Positions 35,791-43,316 of a stretch of DNA of 64,000 bases are shown in pieces. The notes under the pieces were generated by a model. That model worked only from the letters and a program-made list of their open reading frames with translations. It did no database searches and was not told the origin of the DNA. Location of the stretch: positions 1,612,001 to 1,676,000 of the forward strand of contig JADJWK010000001.1 of the NCBI GenBank assembly GCA_016716405.1. Reading direction: 5' to 3'. Origin of the DNA: Candidatus Melainabacteria bacterium. Its GTDB lineage: Bacteria > Cyanobacteriota > Vampirovibrionia > Obscuribacterales > Obscuribacteraceae. Each line of letters opens with the position of its first letter. Positions within the stretch are counted from its first letter, which is position 1. The position numbers and the translations under genes were made by a program.

Positions 35791-36938
35791 CCAGACGCCG
35801 TCCCTCCTACTTGTTGAACGCTGCCCTGACGCTCTTGCTGGTGTCGGCTCCCTGTCAGGCGCAAGTCTCCGTGGGCGAGCTTAGCAGAAAGCTATCGACG
35901 GCCCGGGTCCTGGAGCCCGGTGTCAAGTTCGACTTGATTCGGCACGGCGATCAGATCGTTTTCGACGGCACTCTCGATAGCAATCTTTCGGAGAAAACCA
36001 AGCGAAATCTTGCTTTCGCTATCGCCTCGGTGATCCTCCATGCCGATGCCGGGGCTACCAGAAGCGTGGTGACCCGCTTTCGCAATGCCAGCCATCCTGG
36101 CTCTTTTCAGGACATCGTCGTGACCGGCAAAGAGGTCGTCGGGGTGGATGCCGGTATCGAAAACCGGGCCCGGGCCGTCGATAAGCTGCACGTGGTCAGT
36201 CTGGATGATGCCGAGAGTGCTTCTGTACGCGCCGCCAAATATGTCAGGTTCGCCCAGGAGATGCTCGAAGAGGACAATCCTTATGAAGCCGAGCATCTCT
36301 TTCAAGATGCTGTGGCAATGTCTCCGGATACGGCTGCGTCGGATTCAGGAATTCTCAAAGGTCTCTGCGAGCTTGCCCGGTCCTTCGACCAGCGCGAGGA
36401 TTTCGACGCCGCCGGGCGCACTTACCGCCAGCTCTCCGCCCTCCTGGACCGTAATCCTGACGGGCTTCCTATCGACGGGCTCCGGCAGATAGCCAGGTTT
36501 TACCGGGACCGCTCGGATTATGCCAGGGCCCGGGAGGCGGCCCGGCGAATCGTCGATGTGGGCGGCAGGACACCGCTTGCCTCGCGCAAGCGTTATGGCG
36601 CCGATCTGCGTTTTCTGGCTTTCTGCAATCTCAAGCTCAATGATATTGCCCAGGCCAAGAAAGATCTGGAGCAAGCTCTCCTGTTCGTGAGAAATGTGGA
36701 GGGCGAGAGCCATCCGGAGGTAGCCCAGACCCTGGAGGATCTCGGTGACTGTTATGCTGCCGAGGGTAACAAGAGCCAGGCTCTGAGCTTTTACACCCAG
36801 GCCAGGGAGAGGTTCGATCGCTCCATGGCCGCCAGACCGAAGAGTCACGAGCAGAGAGTCGAGTACGAGATTTATAGCGGGGCGGTCGGCCGTCTCAAGA
36901 AGAAGATTGGATCCTACGGCGCGGGCGGGCGCCCTTAG
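35787..36938 (+). CDS. Secreted TPR-containing protein
   Basis: 383 aa. ATG 35787 overlaps the larC stop and starts a signal peptide (MTRRRPSYLLNAALTLLLVSAPCQAQ). A mixed domain (about 30-140) precedes TPR-like hairpins (AAKYVRFAQEMLEEDNPYEAEHLF; HPEVAQTLEDLGDCYAAEGNKSQAL). The sequence resembles the other secreted TPR proteins here in style, not in detail. Translation coupling to larC is odd, because LarC is cytosolic. No enzymatic motif seen. Confidence 0.82.
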   Translation: MTRRRPSYLLNAALTLLLVSAPCQAQVSVGELSRKLSTARVLEPGVKFDLIRHGDQIVFDGTLDSNLSEKTKRNLAFAIASVILHADAGATRSVVTRFRNASHPGSFQDIVVTGKEVVGVDAGIENRARAVDKLHVVSLDDAESASVRAAKYVRFAQEMLEEDNPYEAEHLFQDAVAMSPDTAASDSGILKGLCELARSFDQREDFDAAGRTYRQLSALLDRNPDGLPIDGLRQIARFYRDRSDYARAREAARRIVDVGGRTPLASRKRYGADLRFLAFCNLKLNDIAQAKKDLEQALLFVRNVEGESHPEVAQTLEDLGDCYAAEGNKSQALSFYTQARERFDRSMAARPKSHEQRVEYEIYSGAVGRLKKKIGSYGAGGRP

Positions 36939-36975
36939 AGCCAAGGAGGTTGCTCCTGGTGTCTATATCGATACT

Positions 36976-37599
36976 TCAGACTGCCTCGACCTTGCAAAAG
37001 CAATAGAGAAATTGCTGAGTCGTGCCGAAAGGCGTTTGATGCTGCTCTGTGGCGTGCTCGACGAGTTGGAATCTGACTCCGAATTCGCCGTGAAGCGACC
37101 GGGCATCGTATCGGACGATTTCCAGTCCACTGCATTTCTCCGGACCTTCCGGTCCGAAGGTGGCTACAATCACATGCCCGCCGGGCTTCACAGCATGAGC
37201 GACTTGCTCGATATAGGCTTCCCGGTCGGCCCGGGCGGTCAAGAAGTGAAAAACCGCCCGGTCGTGCCAGATGTCGAAGTGACGCTCCGGAAGCTCGACT
37301 GTTCTTATGTCTTCGACCATCCATGTGACATTGGACGCTTGGCTGCCCAGGCGCTCTCTGGTGTCTTCAACGGCCTTTTCGGAGATATCGAGCACGGTTA
37401 TGTTGTGGTAGCCGCGAGCGAGAAGATCGTCGACAAGGGTCGACTCACCGGCGCCTACGTCGATGATGGTAGCGTCCGGATCATGGTCGATGGCCGTGAG
37501 AATGAGTTCGAGAGACTTCTCTAAGTGGGGGCGAAACCAGCTGACGGCGTTGGGCGCTTTTGTTCGGTAAATCTTATCCCAGTGCCTTTTCGCGTCCAT
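36976..37599 (-). CDS. Class I SAM-dependent methyltransferase
   Basis: 207 aa. Motif I IIDVGAGESTLVDDLLARG (about 46-64) and the acidic residue after strand 2 (VLDISEKAV) bind SAM. ERHFDIWHDRAVFHFL and KPGGHVIVATFGPEGP complete the Rossmann-like methyltransferase. The opening HWDKIYRTKAPNAVSWFRP is typical of small-molecule methyltransferases of the thiopurine S-methyltransferase-like or UbiE-like groups. The substrate is not predictable. Convergent with the TPR gene and divergent from the EF-hand gene. Confidence 0.92.
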   Translation of the reverse strand: MDAKRHWDKIYRTKAPNAVSWFRPHLEKSLELILTAIDHDPDATIIDVGAGESTLVDDLLARGYHNITVLDISEKAVEDTRERLGSQASNVTWMVEDIRTVELPERHFDIWHDRAVFHFLTARADREAYIEQVAHAVKPGGHVIVATFGPEGPEKCSGLEIVRYDARSLHGEFGVRFQLVEHATEQHQTPFGTTQQFLYCFCKVEAV

Positions 37600-37722
37600 G
37601 AAATCTCCGGGCTCTCAAGTGCGGGCGTTCATTGTATCTCATTGTCCCTGAAATTAACGTCTCCGAAACAAGTCGGCTCTAACCTTCGGGAATCGAGCGT
37701 TTTTTGTCGAGGAGTCATTACT

Positions 37723-38532
37723 ATGGATCATCTGTTTCTGTCGCCAGAGGGGGTGCAGCCCAACCCGGAGAATCCAGTTGGCGTCAGTGGGTCGGATATC
37801 GTCCCGGGGCGGATCCCTGTCTGGCCTGCTGCTGCTTCTGCGCAGGAGCGAACCGAGGCGGCTCTTCCCCAGCTCTCCATAGAGGAATTGCCGGTCTGTC
37901 ACGGACCCGTCTGTGTGGGAGAGCACCGTTATGTCACTCTGACATCCAACGCCAGATACGCTCTGGACACCTTCGAATTGATGGACGGCAACAAGGACGG
38001 TTATGTCAACGAAGACGAGATCGCCTCGTTCGAAAATCGATTCGCCAGGACAATCGATCCGGAAGAGCAGAAGATGCTGGAAGTTTATAAAGCCAATATC
38101 GACGGCTGGCAGACCCTGAGCAATGATGAGTGGGGTCGCGAGAGAAGCGGTGTTTCGAAACACGATCTATGGGCGGTACGCGAGAATGAGCAGGCCAGAT
38201 CAACGGCAGAGGATGTGCGCCGGGTGATCGCCAGGCACTTCGATGAGATGGATAGCAATCATGATGGCGTCCTGAAACCTGAGGAAATCAGGCAATTCGC
38301 CGCCGAGAACGATTTCGAGCGACCGGTGAGCGACCTGTGGGCGGCGGAGATTCTACTTGCTGCCTCCAAACATCCGCCTTCCGAGATGCTCAAGCGCTCT
38401 TTGCCATTTGGCGCACCCTTCTCGTTCTTCCACAAGACCGGTCTCGATCGTGCCAATGCCGAGCTTGCGGCGATCATGACCGAGACCGGTTTCGACTGGA
38501 GCGATCGGGAAAGAATCTCCCGCCAGAGATAA
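37723..38532 (+). CDS. EF-hand calcium-binding protein
   Basis: 269 aa. Two canonical EF-hand loops: residues 88-99 (D-G-N-K-D-G-Y-V-N-E-D-E) and 177-188 (D-S-N-H-D-G-V-L-K-P-E-E), both with the acidic ligands at positions 1, 3, 5 and 12. No signal peptide or TM, so probably cytosolic, with a Pro-rich N-terminus (about 1-50). ATG 37723 was chosen for GAGGAG 8 nt upstream; the frame is open from 37525. A VWA protein follows 63 bp downstream; VWA domains also bind divalent metal, but a link is speculative. Confidence 0.85.
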   Translation: MDHLFLSPEGVQPNPENPVGVSGSDIVPGRIPVWPAAASAQERTEAALPQLSIEELPVCHGPVCVGEHRYVTLTSNARYALDTFELMDGNKDGYVNEDEIASFENRFARTIDPEEQKMLEVYKANIDGWQTLSNDEWGRERSGVSKHDLWAVRENEQARSTAEDVRRVIARHFDEMDSNHDGVLKPEEIRQFAAENDFERPVSDLWAAEILLAASKHPPSEMLKRSLPFGAPFSFFHKTGLDRANAELAAIMTETGFDWSDRERISRQR

Positions 38533-38595
38533 TGCCGGGTTCCGCCCGGAACATATACGGACGGAGGGCGTCTCGAGAGCCATGGGAGGCCTGCC

Positions 38596-39465
38596 ATGCA
38601 CGCTCGACAGTCGATTTCTGCCTTGATCTGCGCTCTCACCCTGGCCATGGGTCTTGTTCCGGGCCGGGCCTCTTCCCAGAGTCTGAGGTTGAAAAGACCG
38701 GAGCCGGCGTCCGCGCCCGCCTACAGTCTGACCACGGTGAGGACCACCCTGGCCAGACCCGATAAGATCGGTGATCTCGGCTCTTTCATCGAGCAGAGCT
38801 TCAAGACAGTCCCTCCACCGGCGCGTCCTGCCAGGCTGGTGGAATCCATCGCCTCGGCTTTTCCCGCCAACCTGGTCAGGCTCCAGGGGCGCGACATAGT
38901 GGTGATCATCGACAAATCCAGCTCCATGAGCACCAGGGACGCTCCCGGCGCCCTCAGCCGCTGGGACTGGACAGGCAGGCAGCTTACCGGTCTGGCGGGA
39001 TCACTCAGCCATGTGCCGCGCTCGCGCCTGGACCTGGTGCTTTTCGACAATGATGCCCGTGTATTCGAAGGAGTCACCATGAGTGGTATCCCGGGAATCT
39101 TCTCGACCCACTCGCCATCCGGCGGCACCAATGTCACCCGCGCTCTCAAAGAGCAGATCGATCGGGCTTTCGTCCGTGGCTTTTCTCGTCCCCTGGTGAT
39201 CGCCGTCATCACCGATGGTGCTCCAAGCAATGCCCGCTCTCTTCGCGAGCTGATCTGCCAGACGACTTTGAAGCTGGCCAGCCCGGATCAGCTCAAGATC
39301 ACGTTCCTTCAAGTGGGCAGCGAGTCCCAGGGAAACAGGCTCTTGCCCCAGCTCGACAGAGAGCTCTCGAGAGAAGGTGCCCGGTTCGATATCGTCGACA
39401 GCAAGAGTTTTGCGGAGCTTACCAGCCGCGGTCTGGCGGCTGCTCTCGTAGATGCCGTGAAATAA
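38596..39465 (+). CDS. Secreted von Willebrand factor A domain protein
   Basis: 289 aa. A signal peptide (ISALICALTLAMGLVPGRASS) precedes a VWA domain from about residue 98. The MIDAS DxSxS motif is DKSSSM, with the later Thr in SGGTNVTRAL and the Asp in VITDGAPSN, so metal binding is intact. SPSGGTNVTRAL is typical of the batA/TerY-like group. Such proteins bind other proteins through a metal ion. Its stop is directly followed by the convergent gene at 39466 with no gap. Confidence 0.9.
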   Translation: MHARQSISALICALTLAMGLVPGRASSQSLRLKRPEPASAPAYSLTTVRTTLARPDKIGDLGSFIEQSFKTVPPPARPARLVESIASAFPANLVRLQGRDIVVIIDKSSSMSTRDAPGALSRWDWTGRQLTGLAGSLSHVPRSRLDLVLFDNDARVFEGVTMSGIPGIFSTHSPSGGTNVTRALKEQIDRAFVRGFSRPLVIAVITDGAPSNARSLRELICQTTLKLASPDQLKITFLQVGSESQGNRLLPQLDRELSREGARFDIVDSKSFAELTSRGLAAALVDAVK

Positions 39466-40023
39466 CTACTGCCCGTAATAATTGAAAATGGGATGCTGCT
39501 GGACCGCCGGATTGGCATAGCCGTTGCGAATGGCCTGCAATCTTTGCCGACCGGCCAGAGGTTGATTAGCCATTGGTTGCACCTGCATTTGCGCATTCTG
39601 GGCGCGAATCTGTTGTATCTCCTGCATTCTCATCTGCTCTATCGCTTGCATCCGCGCCTGTTGCATTCCTTGCGCCCGCATTTGTTGCCCTTCCTGGACG
39701 CCCTGGCGGAAGTGCCTCCCGAGCCCACCGCCCCTGTTGCGCCCAAGGCTGGTGTTGCCCCACCGGTCATCGCGGTCGTCGGAGCCCCAATTGTCGTCAT
39801 TCTCCGGGGGAAGGTAGCCGTCCAGCCCGTTACGGGATCGGATTGATGTGGCCCGGTAGCCGTTGGCCGGCTCGTCGCCGCCGGGGGTGCCATAGTGATA
39901 GCGGGCCATGGAAGCGGCATAGCCGTTCGGCTTGTTCGGATTGTCATCTCGCCAGTCCGCCAGAGCGCTTGTGGAAAGAGTCGAGCAGATGGCCGTGAGT
40001 GCGATCAGATATTTCAGTCTCAA
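39466..40023 (-). CDS. Small secreted Met/Gln/Arg-rich protein
   Basis: 185 aa. Signal peptide MRLKYLIALTAICSTLSTSALA, then a polar Asn/Gly/Asp-rich stretch with YG-containing repeats (PNGYAASMARYHYG; ANGYRATS). After that comes a 45-residue helix dominated by Gln, Met, Arg and Ala (QQARMQAIEQMRMQEIQQ). The Met spacing of about 3-5 residues could make a methionine stripe. The family is not recognised; a periplasmic or surface role is likely. Confidence 0.75.
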   Translation of the reverse strand: MRLKYLIALTAICSTLSTSALADWRDDNPNKPNGYAASMARYHYGTPGGDEPANGYRATSIRSRNGLDGYLPPENDDNWGSDDRDDRWGNTSLGRNRGGGLGRHFRQGVQEGQQMRAQGMQQARMQAIEQMRMQEIQQIRAQNAQMQVQPMANQPLAGRQRLQAIRNGYANPAVQQHPIFNYYGQ

Positions 40024-40054
40024 GACGTCTCTCCGGCAATGTATTCATCTTTGA

Positions 40055-40732
40055 TTATAACGGTGCCCTCGTCAGTAGCGGGTGGCAGTCGCAAACCGCC
40101 CACTGCTTCTCCTCGTGGAATTCGTCAAGCTCATCGAGAGCTTCCTCGTGCTCGCTACTGTGGGTTCCGAAGACCTTTTCGGCTATGCTTACCATTTGTC
40201 GGTAGTCCGATTCGGCGGAGTCGAAGAGCGCCAGAGATTCGTATGCCATGGCTCGCTGGCGGAGCACCGGGATCGATTGCGCAGCTCCGGGTCCGTGTCT
40301 TCGCTCCAGATAGTCGAGAATTCGAGTGCAGGTCTCGATATCCTGCCTGTGGAGGTGAAGCCCTTCATAAGTCTCGGAGATGTCTTCCACCAGCTCGATA
40401 AAGCATTCGAAATCGGTGACTTTATCCTTGAGGCGGAGATCGAGAGCCCGTTCCAGCAATCCTCGTGCTAGCTCATACTGCATCAATGACACGTAATGGC
40501 TACCCAGGCAGGAGAGAGGACCGGCGATCATGTCGTCGATCGACGAGCTTCCATACGTCTCTGCCTCTTCGGGGTCCGACAGGATTCTTTCGCCTTCCTG
40601 AAGGGCCTTATTCATGAGCTCGAGAAATCGCCTGTCGTTTCCGCAGCTCCTGGCATCGAGACCCTTGCAAAAATACTCGGACCACTTATCTTCGTATGTT
40701 TCCTTCTTCTCGACTCTTTTACGCTTGGGCAT
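40055..40732 (-). CDS. Cytosolic TPR-like protein
   Basis: 225 aa, no signal peptide; basic start (MPKRKRVEKKETYEDKW). TPR-like hairpins fill the middle (HYVSLMQYELARGLLERALDL; LRQRAMAYESLALFDSAESDYRQMV). The C-terminus is acidic and ends with a Cys pair (VCDCHP). This suggests a soluble protein-binding module. The family is not recognised. It is separated from the secreted gene at 39466-40023 by 31 bp on the same strand. Confidence 0.78.
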   Translation of the reverse strand: MPKRKRVEKKETYEDKWSEYFCKGLDARSCGNDRRFLELMNKALQEGERILSDPEEAETYGSSSIDDMIAGPLSCLGSHYVSLMQYELARGLLERALDLRLKDKVTDFECFIELVEDISETYEGLHLHRQDIETCTRILDYLERRHGPGAAQSIPVLRQRAMAYESLALFDSAESDYRQMVSIAEKVFGTHSSEHEEALDELDEFHEEKQWAVCDCHPLLTRAPL

Positions 40733-40913
40733 ATTCTCTCGGCATCGTGAAAGTTAACTCCGTTAGATGTCAGATGATATTCGACCGTCGGTTGGAATGA
40801 GCGAGCCTCGAGCTTAAATTATCTCAGACCATGTCTTTCGAGCTTGCTGCTAGAATCGGCAAACTCGCGGCTTACAGTCGCTTGGCAGCTTTCGGGAGCG
40901 AGGAGGCTTCACA

Positions 40914-43304
40914 GTGCAATTTTCGAGAGTACTTTCATTAGCGTTGATTTCGTCCTTTTTTACAGGCATTTTTGCTCCCCTTCCGACCCGGTGTCAGGAG
41001 TCCTGGGACCTGGACAAGATGCCTGCCGACCGGACGGTCTTGCCCCTCACGCCACCGACCGAGAAGCCCATCGAAGTGCTCGATGCCCGGGACGTCAAGG
41101 CCCCGCCTGTCTTTCAAGTGAGAGCGCCGCGCCGGGCGCCCAATGTGGTGATCATCCTCACCGACGATCAGGGCTTCGGATGCTCGAGCACTTTCGGAGG
41201 CGTCATCCCGACCCCTACCCTCGACCGGCTGGCCAGGTCCGGTCTGCGTTACAACCACTTCCATTCCACGGCCCTCTGCTCGCCCAGCCGGGCGGCGCTT
41301 CTCACCGGCCGTAACCACCATTCGGTGAACATGAGCGCGATCACCGAAGGCGCTACTTCCTACCCCGGCGCTACAGGCATGATCCCCCGGTCCACCGCCA
41401 TGCTTCCCGAGATTCTCCGGCTGAACGGCTACAGCACCGCTCATTTCGGCAAGGACCATCTCACCGCTGCCTGGGAGACGAGCCCGTCAGGGCCCCTGAC
41501 CCGCTGGCCGACCATGCGCGGCTTCGATAAGTTCTATGGATTTCTGGGCGGCGAGACCAATCAGTGGTCGCCGATGATTTATGACGGTGTCGCTCCCATC
41601 GAGAACCCCGGCAAAGGCGACCCGAACTATCATTTTCTCAATGATATGACCAGTAAGTCCATCGAGTGGGTGAGAGTCCAGCAGTCTCTCACGCCGGACA
41701 AGCCTTTCTTCCTTTACTTCGCACCGGGCGCGGTGCATGCTCCGCACCATGTACCGAGGGCTTATATCGAGAAGTACCGGGGCAAGTTCGACGCCGGCTG
41801 GGACGTGATCAGGCAGAGAATCTATGAGAATCAGAAAAAGCTGGGCGTCATTCCGCCCGGCACCCGGCTTGCTGCCAAGCCGCCCGGTATCAAGGACTGG
41901 AAAGATCTGTCCACCGACGAGAAAAAGGTATTCGCCAGGCAAGCCGAGGTCTTCGCCGGATATGTCGACATGATGGACGAGGAAATCGGACGCGTGGTCA
42001 AGGCTCTCGAGGATCTGGGCATTCTCGACAATACTCTGATCTTCTACATAGCCGGCGACAACGGCACCAGCGCCGAAGGCACCATGAACGGCTTGCTCAA
42101 CGAGTCGACGTATTTCAACGGAGTTCCGGAGACGGTCGATGAGATGCTCAAGTATTACGATGACTGGGGCAGCCGTGACACTTATCCGCACATGTCCGCA
42201 GGATGGGCTGTCGCTTTCGACACGCCTTTCACCTGGACAAAGCAAGTCGCCTCCAACTACGGTGGCACCCGCCAGGGTATGGTCGTGCACTGGCCAGGTG
42301 GGATCAAAGCGCCGGGCGGCCTGCGCGGGCAATGGCACCATTTCATCGATGTAGCCCCCACTGTGCTGGAAGCGGTCGGCCTTCCCGAGCCCCGCATAGT
42401 CAACGGAGTCGGGCAGAAGCCTATCGAGGGCGTGAGCATGGCTTATTCCTGGAATTCTCCCGGGGCTGCCGGCAGGCACGCGGTCCAGTATTTCGAGATC
42501 ATGGGCAATCGCGGCGTTTATTGCGACGGCTGGTTTGCCGGCACCATTCACCTGACCCCATGGGGAGCGAAGCCTGAAAATCCGCTCAACGCGGACAAGT
42601 GGGAGCTCTATCATGTGGCTGAGGATTTCAGCATGAGCGAGGATCTGGCATCCAGGTACCCGGACAAGCTCGCCGAGCTCCAGTCGATTTTCATGGCGGA
42701 GGCGGTCAAGCATCAGGTCCTGCCCCTGGACGATCGCCGGATCGAGCGGACCAATTCGAAGATTGCCGGTCGCCCGGATCTCATGGGCGACAGAAAGTCT
42801 CTGACCCTCTATTCCGGTGCGGGCTTTCTTCTGGAGAACGGGTTCATCAACACCAAGAATTGCTCTTTCGAGATCATCGCCGATGTCGATGTGAAAGGTC
42901 CCGGAGCGCATGGCGTCCTGGTCAGCCAGGGCGGGCAATTCGGTGGCTGGAGCTTCTACCTTCGAGATGGCAAGCCGGTCTACAGCTACAATTTCCTCGG
43001 ACGGGAAATGTACACGGTCGGCTCTGACACGGCGCTCGAGCCGGGCAAGTCGACGATCAAGCTCGACTTCGCTTATGACGGCGGCAGCCAGCACGGAGCC
43101 GGCGGCACCGCCACGATCTTTGTCAACGGCAAGGAAGCCGGCTCCGGCAAGATAGGGCGCACCCAGCCCAATATCTTCTCGGCAGACGAGACCGCCAATG
43201 TCGGTGTCGACCGGGAAACTCCGGTGGTGCCCGCTGCTTATGCCGACGAGGAGGCCAGCCGTTTCACCGGCGCCATCGAGAAGGTGACCATCAATCTCAA
43301 GTGA
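40914..43304 (+). CDS. Secreted arylsulfatase (formylglycine type)
   Basis: 796 aa. GTG 40914 follows GAGGAGG by 7 nt. A signal peptide (VLSLALISSFFTGIFAP) is followed by a type I sulfatase fold: NVVIILTDDQGFG metal site, CSPSRAALLTGR in which Cys is converted to formylglycine, HFGKDH, APHHVPRAY and AGDNG. After the catalytic domain (to about 600), a C-terminal jelly-roll or LamG-like domain (about 640-796) fits large AtsA-type arylsulfatases. It needs a formylglycine-generating enzyme that is not in this window. Role: releasing sulfate from sulfated organics outside the cytoplasm. Confidence 0.94.
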   Translation: MQFSRVLSLALISSFFTGIFAPLPTRCQESWDLDKMPADRTVLPLTPPTEKPIEVLDARDVKAPPVFQVRAPRRAPNVVIILTDDQGFGCSSTFGGVIPTPTLDRLARSGLRYNHFHSTALCSPSRAALLTGRNHHSVNMSAITEGATSYPGATGMIPRSTAMLPEILRLNGYSTAHFGKDHLTAAWETSPSGPLTRWPTMRGFDKFYGFLGGETNQWSPMIYDGVAPIENPGKGDPNYHFLNDMTSKSIEWVRVQQSLTPDKPFFLYFAPGAVHAPHHVPRAYIEKYRGKFDAGWDVIRQRIYENQKKLGVIPPGTRLAAKPPGIKDWKDLSTDEKKVFARQAEVFAGYVDMMDEEIGRVVKALEDLGILDNTLIFYIAGDNGTSAEGTMNGLLNESTYFNGVPETVDEMLKYYDDWGSRDTYPHMSAGWAVAFDTPFTWTKQVASNYGGTRQGMVVHWPGGIKAPGGLRGQWHHFIDVAPTVLEAVGLPEPRIVNGVGQKPIEGVSMAYSWNSPGAAGRHAVQYFEIMGNRGVYCDGWFAGTIHLTPWGAKPENPLNADKWELYHVAEDFSMSEDLASRYPDKLAELQSIFMAEAVKHQVLPLDDRRIERTNSKIAGRPDLMGDRKSLTLYSGAGFLLENGFINTKNCSFEIIADVDVKGPGAHGVLVSQGGQFGGWSFYLRDGKPVYSYNFLGREMYTVGSDTALEPGKSTIKLDFAYDGGSQHGAGGTATIFVNGKEAGSGKIGRTQPNIFSADETANVGVDRETPVVPAAYADEEASRFTGAIEKVTINLK

Positions 43305-43316
43305 GAGCGATTCTGC

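Noticed and set aside
41487..43094. 535 aa open frame antisense to the arylsulfatase
   Set aside because: Opposite strand of a gene with full catalytic motifs; no domain seen.
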